The notes beneath the pieces were generated by a model. That model was not told where the DNA came from. It was given only the letters and a program-made list of their open reading frames with translations, and made no database searches. Both the position numbers and the translations under genes were made by a program. This document shows, in pieces, positions 33,453 to 40,018 of a stretch of DNA of 40,018 nt; the first letter of the stretch is position 1, and the number at the start of each line of letters is the position of its first letter. The DNA is taken from contig CACRSC010000084.1 in the NCBI GenBank assembly GCA_902651635.1, positions 817,716 to 857,733 of the forward strand, in the 5' to 3' direction. This DNA comes from Mastigamoeba balamuthi (lineage: Eukaryota; Evosea; Mastigamoebida; Mastigamoebidae).

Positions 33453-34245
33453 ATGCGAGGGAGCATCCTCCTCTGCTGCCTGGTCCTTTGTGCCTGCGCT
33501 GCTGAGCTGGGCAGCGACGAGGACCTCGACTTTGATGCCGTGGCCCTTGGGTCTCACAAGCCCGACGGCGGTGGCTGTTCGTGCCGCCTCCCCTCTCAGC
33601 CCCTACTGACCATACTGTAACCCCGAAAGCCTGCAACGCGACCTCGGACTGCGGCGGCCAGTCTCAGGTGCGTGCTCAGCATCCCCTCGTCCACCGAGAG
33701 ACCGAGCTCTATTTCAGGGGCAGTGCGACCTGAACACCAGCAAGTGCGTCTGCACGGGCGCCTATGCCGGCGAGAGGTGCGACTACAGGCGCAAGAGCCA
33801 GCGCACAGCCTTCCTGCTGGGCTTCTTCGTGGGCACACTGTGAGCGCATACCGTCTGGACTGCGTCTCAACCGCCGGCAGTGGCGCGGACATGTTCTACC
33901 TGCGGGTCTACTCGCAGGCCATCGCGAAGCTCGTGCTGGCGGTGCTCACGTGCTTCGTGCTGCCGATTATCGCCGGCGTCGTCGGAGTCGTCTGCATCAA
34001 GGAGGAGGACTCGCGCGTACGAGCCTGCGAGGTCGGGCCGTTCTCACCGCAGCCCTGCCGCAGGACTTGTGGAAGCACGTGATGAAGCTGCTCACGAGTA
34101 TCACATCGATGAGCCTCTGCATCTGGACGCTGACCAACTGGGCCATGATCGCAGCGGTACGAGCAGAGTGGATCCTCATATCGCTGACCTCCCTCAGAAT
34201 AAGGTCTACGACGGCAACGGCGCTCTTCCGGAGAAGAACCTCTGA
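33453..34245 (+). CDS. TM2-domain membrane protein with EGF-like ectodomain
   Basis: Six exons (33453-33570, 33630-33667, 33718-33839, 33881-34016, 34064-34156, 34198-34245) encode 184 residues. Residues 1-18 are a signal peptide (MRGSILLCCLVLCACAAE). An EGF-like stretch follows (CNATSDCGGQSQGQC, CVCTGAYAGERC). The TM2 domain begins KSQRTAFLLGFFVGTLGADMFYL, split by an intron after GTL, with helices LVLAVLTCFVLPIIAGVVG and LLTSITSMSLCIWTLTNWA. The usual GxDRFYLG signature reads GADMFYLR, so the Arg is Met. The C-terminus is NKVYDGNGALPEKNL. TM2 proteins occur in endomembranes and at the cell surface, and the exact role is not known. All five introns are 41-59 nt, with clean GT-AG ends. Confidence 0.82.
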
Positions 34246-34405
34246 GTTCCTCTTGCCCCGAGCTTGACCACCACAACAAAGTGGCTGCGCTGCCCTGGGA
34301 ATGTGCAGTCGAGATCCACATGTATTAAGAGATGACGACAATACACTGCAGCCCCGCCACGTTCAGCTTGTGCGCGGGGATGGCAGGGGCGACATCGCGG
34401 TGTGG

Positions 34406-35790
34406 TCACAGGCCGAGGCGGCGGATCTCGCGGTACTGGTCGGGGATCTCCTGCATCGCCGCGACAGCGAACTCGACATCGAAGTTCTCCACCTTGGGCT
34501 TGGACATCACCTGGTGGAAGTTCACAAACTGCGCACGCACACACAGTGCCAGCTGTCAGCACTCTCCTCCCGCGGAGGCCACTGAGGCAGGCGCAGGGGG
34601 GCTCGCACCTGGAAGTTGTCGAAGCGGCGCGTGGGCAGCTTGTCGTCAAACTCTGCGAGGCACACACACGGGAGGGTCAGCAGAGAGGCGCAGTGCGCGA
34701 TGTGCGCGAGAAGCGGGCACGGACCCTCCATCATGTCCCACGGGCCGTCGCCCACGCCGATCATCGTGATCGACAGCGGGTACGACGTGGCCCGCACGAT
34801 CGCGTCTGCCGTCGGCTGCATCGCCGTCACCTGCCCGTCCGCGATGCTGCGTTCGAGCACCGACCGCATGTGAGCCCAGAACACGACGCATCTCCGCGGT
34901 TTCTGCGGTTTCTGCGACGCGTATTGCGAAGAGGGGTGGCGCACATGACGAGGATGTGGTACTGGTGCGTGCGCTGCACGATTTCGATGGCCTTGTCGAT
35001 GAGCGGGGCGAACGACGTGGGCCCGCTCATCGTCACGTGCGGGGCGATCTCGTTGTACCTCGCCAGCACCTCCTGCACCCCGTTGCACGGCCTCTCGTCG
35101 GGGTAGAACGGGAACACCGACTTGTCCGTCGTCGTCACGTCGCCGAAACCGTACACTTGCCCGCAAAAAGCCGTCGGAAAACCGCCCGCGAGAACGGCAT
35201 GTGCGCAAGGGGGGGATCGCTTACCGGGGATGAGCTTGTCGTCGTCAAAGGGCTCGAGCGTGCGCGAGACAATGTCGATGACGCGCTGGTAGGGGTTGGG
35301 CGCCTGCGGGTCGATCGCGTGCAGGCAGCGGCCCCCGAACGTCCTCTGCCCCGTCCACGTGTTCGACTTGGTGAAATCTTGGCGGGGGGAGGGAAGAGTG
35401 GCAACCAGCGGGCGTCAGCAAGGCTATACGCGCAGGCAACGAAATCGGAATCTCAGATTCTCCGCCGCGAGAAATATCGGGGTATTGCGGCCATCGACGG
35501 GCCACGTTGCGTGGCGTGGCGAGGCCTCTTACCGACACCGATGATGAGGTTGGAGCTCCTGCGGGGGGGCGGGGGCAGAGACGGGTCAGAAACGACGCGA
35601 GAAGTGGTCCGAAAGCGGTGCAATTTCTCAGTGCGCACTCGAGGCCGGCCTGGCGGAGGGCGGCCTGGACCTCCTCCAGCGTCTTGTAGCGGTCGGGGAT
35701 GGCGCAGAAGCCCGACGACGACCACGACGAGGACGAGGACGAGGAGCTGCGGCCACCCTCCTTCGGGTTCTTGCTGAAGAGTGCTCCCAT
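34406..35790 (-). CDS. Copine/RGLG-type VWA protein without a RING domain
   Basis: At least six exons. The N-terminus MGALFSK fits an N-myristoylation site, followed by a Ser-rich linker. The conserved part begins [18 protein letters not shown] and SSNLIIGV. It continues with the MIDAS-type [69 protein letters not shown] and ADGQVT, then [26 protein letters not shown], split by an intron, and ends [16 protein letters not shown]. This is the copine/VWA module of plant RGLG ubiquitin ligases. Those carry a RING finger after the VWA domain, but here translation ends shortly after [16 protein letters not shown] (TGA at 34406) and no Cys/His ligand pattern follows. It is likely a membrane-attached, metal-binding scaffold. 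C2 domains of true copines are also absent. Confidence 0.82.
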
Positions 35791-35830
35791 TCCCTTCTTA
35801 CTGTTTCACGAAAAAAAGCACGGCTGCAAT

Positions 35831-35850
35831 CTAGATATTCCGGAAATCTG
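35831..35850. promoter_or_regulatory. Near-palindromic AGATATT box upstream of the VWA gene
   Basis: AGATATTCCGGAAATCT is a near-perfect inverted repeat with one mismatch pair. It lies about 45-60 bp upstream of the ATG at 35790, a spacing like that of the other boxes. Confidence 0.45.
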
Positions 35851-35979
35851 CGCAACACGTGTCGCAATTGAATGCGCAGAATCTGCCTGGCAGCAAACAG
35901 GAACACAGAAGGGGGACACATAGCGCAGCCAGCGGCCAGGAGACCGGGCGGGAGCATTGTGGACGGCCTCTGTGGGACC

Positions 35980-37157
35980 TCAGAGGGAGGAGGGGGCGCG
36001 GCCAGTGACGACGGACACGTCCTTGGCCGCAGAAGAGAGCTCCTCGCGCAGCTCCTCGCTGATGTAGCGCGACATCATCTCCTCCTTGCGCTTCTGCAGC
36101 AGCGTCTCCTCCATCTCCTCCTTGCTCGGCAGCGGCACGTGCGACACAAACTGCTGCTCCAGTGCCTGTGCGACTGCGTCAGCCAAGAGGGGGCGGGCTC
36201 GCTGGGCTCCGAAATATCGGGAAACGGAATATCTGTGACGTGTGCGAAGAAAACTGGCTAAGGCTGATGGGAGAGAGGCGTTGGGAACCTCGGCGGCATC
36301 GGCCATGTCCAGGTTCTCGTCGTCCTCCACGACCTTGCCGAGGACCTTCATCTGCTCCGCGCGCTGCGCCTTCCACTGCTCCACCGCGGCGTCGATCACT
36401 GCGGCCACAAGAGAGGGGCACAGCCGTCAGTGGGGCGCTCTTGCCTGCGTGCCTCCCTCCCTCCCCCATTGCATCTCTGCGCGCACTGCGCTTCTCCGCG
36501 GCGGCCTCGAGCTCGAGCAGGGTGCCGTCCTCCTCGTCGCGGAACCCGAAGTAGTCGGCGTCGATGCGCCTGCGCTCCGACTTGGGCTTGGCGGTCGTTG
36601 GGGCCGCGTCGGGCGCCTCGAGCAGCTCCTTCACGCCCGGCAGGTTCCTCGCCTCCCCGAAGTAGCTGCGCGCAGCGGAGGGGGGTCCGGGGGTCAGCAG
36701 CTGGCGTGGGGGGGTGGGGCCCATGGCCGCGACTCACTGGTATCCTCGCGATCCCGGCACCTCCTTGCCCTCCTTGTCGTATGTTCGGGCTCCTCTAGAC
36801 TGGTGCGAGTGAGACTTTCACTCCCACGGGGTGAGAGAGGGAAGAGCGGGTCTCACGTAGTTGGGGCCGCCCAGCTCGACGATTCTGCGCTCCCACGCGT
36901 GGAGCAGGCGGATCTTGCTGTTGATGTGGTCGTTGAGGTCGCGGATCTTGGCCTCGCCCAGCGCGGGGTTCTGGATCTCGCTGACCTTGCGGCTGATCTC
37001 GCGCACCAGGCCCGAGCGCCAGCGCTCCGCCTCGGTCAGGTTGTCGCAGTCGGACGTGCGCGCCGGGCGCCGCTGGTGGCCCCCGATGTGCTCGTCGCGC
37101 TTCATGCTCACCCAGCGGTTGAGCATCGCGCACGCCTTCTCCTCGTTCCTCGCCATG
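35980..37157 (-). CDS. ISY1: Pre-mRNA-splicing factor ISY1
   Basis: The ATG at 37157 opens MARNEEKACAMLNRWV, the typical ISY1 start. It continues with AERWRSGLVREISRKVSEIQ, NPALGEAKIRDLNDHINSKI and WERRIVELGGPNY. After an intron come DKEGKEVPGSRGY and YFGEARNLPGVKELLE, then RRIDADYFGFRDEEDG. The C-terminal exon has HVPLPSKEEMEETLLQKRK and LREELSSAAK. The stop is at 35980. Five exons are needed; donors include GTGAGA after GGPNY and GTGAGTC after RGY. Two introns hold sequence that is AT-rich for this genome, one with GAAATATCGG and GGAATATCTG (about 36210-36234). The protein is a component of the NTC-related part of the catalytic spliceosome, fitting an intron-rich genome. Confidence 0.9.
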
Positions 37158-37212
37158 GCGCCGGGTTGTCTGGATGGCTCGCGCGGGGGCAGTGAATCGA
37201 AGAAGATTGCGC

Positions 37213-37230
37213 AAGATATACTTATCTTGT
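37213..37230. promoter_or_regulatory. Perfect CAAGATA inverted repeat upstream of ISY1
   Basis: CAAGATA and TATCTTG form a 7-bp inverted repeat around a 4-nt loop, 56-73 bp before the ISY1 ATG. A second partial copy (AAGATACACATCTTG) lies about 45 bp further upstream. Confidence 0.55.
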
Positions 37231-37392
37231 TCAAAGCATAGGCACGGTGCGTTTTGGGATCGTACGTCCTGGGAAAGATACACATCTTGTGTCGAACACC
37301 TGCGGGACGGCAATGGCAACGGAACAGCGTGATCATGTTTCAGGTCTTCTGATGTGTTAAGTCTGAGTAGAGCGACTACAATACTTGTGAAT

Positions 37393-37464
37393 GGTTCCGT
37401 AGTATAAGGGTTAGTATAGGAGACTCTGGATCTCTTGATCTCAGTTCGAATCTGAGCGGGACCA
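37393..37464 (+). tRNA. tRNA-Gln (anticodon CTG)
   Basis: A 72-nt cloverleaf. The acceptor stem GGTTCCG pairs with CGGGACC (one G-T pair), with discriminator A. The anticodon stem GGAGA/TCTCT closes the loop CTCTGGA, giving anticodon CTG for the codon CAG. The T arm is CTCAG-TTCGAAT-CTGAG, with a variable loop of 4 nt. No intron. The GTTCGAATC B box and a D-arm A box are internal, as expected for Pol III. CCA is not encoded beyond ACC-A. Confidence 0.93.
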
Positions 37465-37467
37465 AAA

Positions 37468-37471
37468 TTTT
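37468..37471 (+). terminator. Pol III terminator of tRNA-Gln
   Basis: TTTT begins four bases after the discriminator base, the usual minimal RNA polymerase III stop signal. A second T4 run follows about 7 nt later. Confidence 0.75.
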
Positions 37472-37809
37472 GCTATTTTAGATCCGAGCCCTCCTTCCTT
37501 GTCAACTCAGGGCTAGGTGAAGGCTGCCCGTGGCGTTGCGTGCCACGAACAGCAAACCCACGTACGTAACCTGAATAACAGCAAATCCCACCCTGCAGTA
37601 TTGCCCGCAGAATGCTATTGGCCGAAGGAAACTGAAAGCAGGAGAGATCAGGGGGAAATGCAGAGAGCGCACGGTTGGACAGTCCAGCTGACACCTCAGT
37701 GCTTCCAAGGGTAGCATTTTCAATCAGAACGGAAAGATTCTGGGGCTGATGAGTTAACAGCGAAAATTACTTTCCCCGCCGCGGTTAACGAACAATCACT
37801 GCCATACTA
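37472..37809. other. Intergenic between tRNA-Gln and the nuclease gene
   Basis: 338 bp without a gene that I can support. Only short open frames occur. It is the 3' flank of the minus-strand nuclease gene. Confidence 0.4.
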
Positions 37810-39848
37810 TTACTTTCTTTTCTTTGTTGACTTCTGCTTTTTCTGTGGCTTTTCGGGGACCATCATCAGACGAGTCAAACGCTGCTCCCACTCAGGTGCA
37901 AGCCTCGGCGTGTTCTCAATGCCCTTTTGCCAAAGTGCGAAGTCGAACACGCTCCAGGCAGAGCACGGGAGTCCCAGGGGCTGCCCGAGCAACTCGTTGA
38001 CCTCGAAGAGGTGCAAGTAAGCCACAGACATCAATGTGAAGAGATGCACTGCACGTGCTTGCTTCAGCATCACTCTCTCACTCTCCAGCGTATCGTTGCG
38101 GTCATCCGCAATGAAATGGATGATAGCGCGAGCCTCACTCTCGCTCAGGTCCACGGAGGGGCACCCGGTTCCCACCTTCACAACTCTGGTGCATTACGTC
38201 AGAGTGGAATATAGTGAAGGCGGGGTCATACAGGCAGGCCAGAAATGAGCGGAAGTCATGCACTTCGGGACAGAGGGCAGAAACCGAGGCATCTATCACT
38301 TCCCTGGGGGACGATTCGGTTATTGCTGCCGGAAGCACGGTGCTGTCGGTCAACACAGTTCCATCCTGCTGCGTGTGCTCGACCACAATTTTGCCTGAGT
38401 TGACCATGAGACCATAGATCGCCTGGCGCAGGGGCTGGCAAAGAAGAAGAGACGGGCACGAAGGGTCCTCGACACCCGAGAGGCACAGGAACCCGCCGCT
38501 AACAGACCCCGCGGCGGCCATCAGGGGCAGTCTCCCCGCGGTCTGCAGCTCCAGGAAGTGCCTTCTGGACTCGGGCCACTGCCTGTCTGCCTCCTCGATG
38601 CTCAGCAGCCTCTGAGTCGGAGTCGCCGGAAACGCGTACTGGCGTAGAGCGCGTGCCACAACGTCGACCATCCGCTCTGCAGCCCGGGATAAGTGGCCCC
38701 TCTGCGCTGAGCACAACTGTCTCCGACGCACTGCCGATTGTCGTAGTGTTGTAGCGTTTGCCGATGATCATGTGGGCGGCAGCAACGGGGTCAGCCAGCG
38801 CGCGCTCCAGGTCAGCGTCGCGGCACTTGATCCACTGCCGGACATCGCTCGGGGTCTTCCTGTGTTGGGACGGACGGTCAGCGTACCCTGAGCCACGGTA
38901 GCGCACCCGCAGTGGTTCATGGACGCGATGGTGTTGACGTGCTCCTTTGTGTAGTCGTTTCCCAGTAGGCAGGCAAGGACCACGAGGTTCTGAACGCGAA
39001 CTGAGCAGAGCGACAGAAGGAAAGAGTACAGGCTTCCGGATCTTCAGGCACGACGCTGTTTTCTCTGGGCGGTAGACAACGCCACTGGCAGCAGACCCAT
39101 CAGCGCAGACGCCCTGTCCCGAGAGCGGACATCAGATCAGCATCGGTGGTGCAGCGCAGCGCCAAGAGCGAACCATCGAGTCGAGCGGAATGTACGCGGG
39201 GACGTCGAACACGAGGAAGTCCGAGTCGTTGGATAGCACGGCGTAGCACCGCGGGTCCGTCCTGCAGAGGTGCGCGGCGTCGCGGTCGGCCTCCTCGAGC
39301 GAGAACCGGACGCTGGCCCCCGCCCGCGTCATCGCCTCGGCGAGGACGGTCTTTGCCAGCACCGGCAGCCTCGGCAGCATCACGCCCGTGCTCCCCCGCG
39401 AGCAGATGTCGTCCCACGCCTCCCTCAGCTGCCTCGCGCCCACGCACATCCGGGCGACCACCTCCTCCCTCTGCGTTGCAACGGTTTTTAAACAAAAAAC
39501 CGGAGGGAGGGGGAGAAAACCGAATGTAAATCAATTGATTTCTGGGGCGGCGCAGACCTTGATGGCCGGCGTGGCCCCGTCGAGGACGACCGAGGTGGAG
39601 AAGCCCACGAGGGCGAGGGAGGAGACGAAGGAGGCGGCTGCGGCTGCGAGGCGCGCGTAGGAGCCGCCGGCGGCCCAGTCGACGGCGCGGGTGAGGTAGA
39701 GGTGGTACGCCAGCGCGTCGCCGTCGACGACGAGCACCGGCCGCTCGCCCCCGAGGCGCGCGCGGGCCGCCCGCGCCTCCTCGACGAGGTCCACCCGCTC
39801 GCCCGCCCCGCACTTCTGCGCCCACGCGCTGAGCCCGCGGACGCCCAT
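37810..39848 (-). CDS. ASTE1: Asteroid/ASTE1-like XPG-type nuclease
   Basis: The ATG at 39848 starts MGVRGLSAWAQKCG, the family hallmark. The PIN/XPG fold follows: RPVLVVDGDALAYHLY, GGSYARLAAAAASFVSSL and TSVVLDGATPAIK, then after an intron REEVVARMCVGARQL, RFSLEEADRDAAHL and YAVLSNDSDFLVFDVP, then AYIPLDSM. These hold the Asp/Glu residues that bind metal in flap-type nucleases. A later exon has NLVVLACLLGNDYTKEHV, also typical of asteroid proteins. The remainder (KTPSDVRQWIK, LERALADPVAAAHM, QRLLSIEEADRQWPESR, then a Lys-rich tail KKQKSTKKRK) is helical and less conserved. The stop is TAA at 37810. The metazoan relative ASTE1 is a single-strand DNA endonuclease; the activity here is inferred. 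Introns near 39530-39480, 39150-39100 and 38990 are supported by frame change. Confidence 0.8.
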
Positions 39849-39950
39849 CAGTGCACTGACAGCCAAAAATATCTGCAGCCTGATTCGCGTATCTCCCCGT
39901 GGTGTGGGAGATCTTTCTCTCAATCGTTATCGTTGTATAGCCCACCGCCC
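39849..39950. promoter_or_regulatory. Short divergent promoter with AAATATCT box
   Basis: Only 102 bp separate the nuclease ATG (minus) from the next gene's ATG (plus). AAAAATATCT at 39865-39874 and CGTATCTCC nearby are the AT-rich elements. The box is about 17-26 bp from the nuclease start, similar to the NUP133 spacing. Confidence 0.45.
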
Positions 39951-40018
39951 ATGTCGGACCAGTACTACGAGGCCGGCACGTACTACTCGGCGGGCGGCGA
40001 CCTCGACGACTACGGCCC
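39951..40018 (+). CDS. Start of an unknown gene, cut by the window end
   Basis: The ATG at 39951 opens MSDQYYEAGTYYSAGG and continues in frame to the last base. Tyr, Gly and Asp are frequent. It is the first convincing start in the divergent promoter. Too little is visible to name a family. Confidence 0.5.
   Translation, partial: MSDQYYEAGTYYSAGGDLDDYG

Noticed and set aside
1-40018. CRISPR arrays, insertion sequences or other bacterial mobile elements
   Set aside because: No regularly spaced repeats, transposase or integrase genes, or inverted terminal repeats were seen, and the window is clearly eukaryotic.

Overview
This 40 kb window is nuclear DNA from a GC-rich, intron-dense protist. 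Genes are tightly packed on both strands and split by many short GT-AG introns, mostly 40-140 bp. There is one lone tRNA and no bacterial operon structure. Recognisable conserved genes are a nucleoporin (NUP133), a spliceosome factor (ISY1), a flagellum-associated LRR protein (PPP1R42-like), an XPG/asteroid-type nuclease (ASTE1-like), a TM2-domain protein and a copine/RGLG-type VWA protein. Signalling genes are a receptor-like protein with a cytosolic RasGAP and a C2-RhoGAP. The mix suggests a free-living amoeboid and flagellated lineage. An amoebozoan, perhaps of the Mastigamoeba type, is my best guess, but this is inference only.

Layout. 1-5294: two tandem papain-family protease genes on the minus strand. 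The downstream copy (342-2592) has lost catalytic Cys and Asn and has a broken frame and a broken splice donor. The upstream copy (2917-5294) is intact and carries a Cys-rich module plus a ~200-residue C-terminal domain I do not recognise. 5300-7688: non-coding duplicated blocks around a single N at 6179, probably an assembly joint. 7689-14874: a very large minus-strand gene with a signal peptide, about 13 Fn3/Ig-like repeats, an EGF-like motif, one TM helix and a RasGAP domain. 15390-16767 and 17040-19273: PPP1R42-like and C2-RhoGAP genes, head to head. 19600-20032: an almost pure T/G tract.

20033-27800 looks accessory. A Crinkler-type P-loop NTPase gene (22429-26030, plus strand) sits between two related minus-strand copies of a low-complexity gene (20033-22029 and 26122-27799). 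Both copies show frame problems.

29053-39848 is a housekeeping block: NUP133, TM2 protein, RGLG-like VWA protein, ISY1, tRNA-Gln(CTG) and the asteroid-like nuclease. A further gene begins at 39951 and runs off the end.

One shared theme is an AT-rich element, AAGATAT/ATATCTT, often an inverted repeat, found 18-180 bp upstream of most start codons in an otherwise GC-rich background. It is a candidate core promoter element. All exon boundaries were worked out by hand from frame, splice consensus and family conservation.
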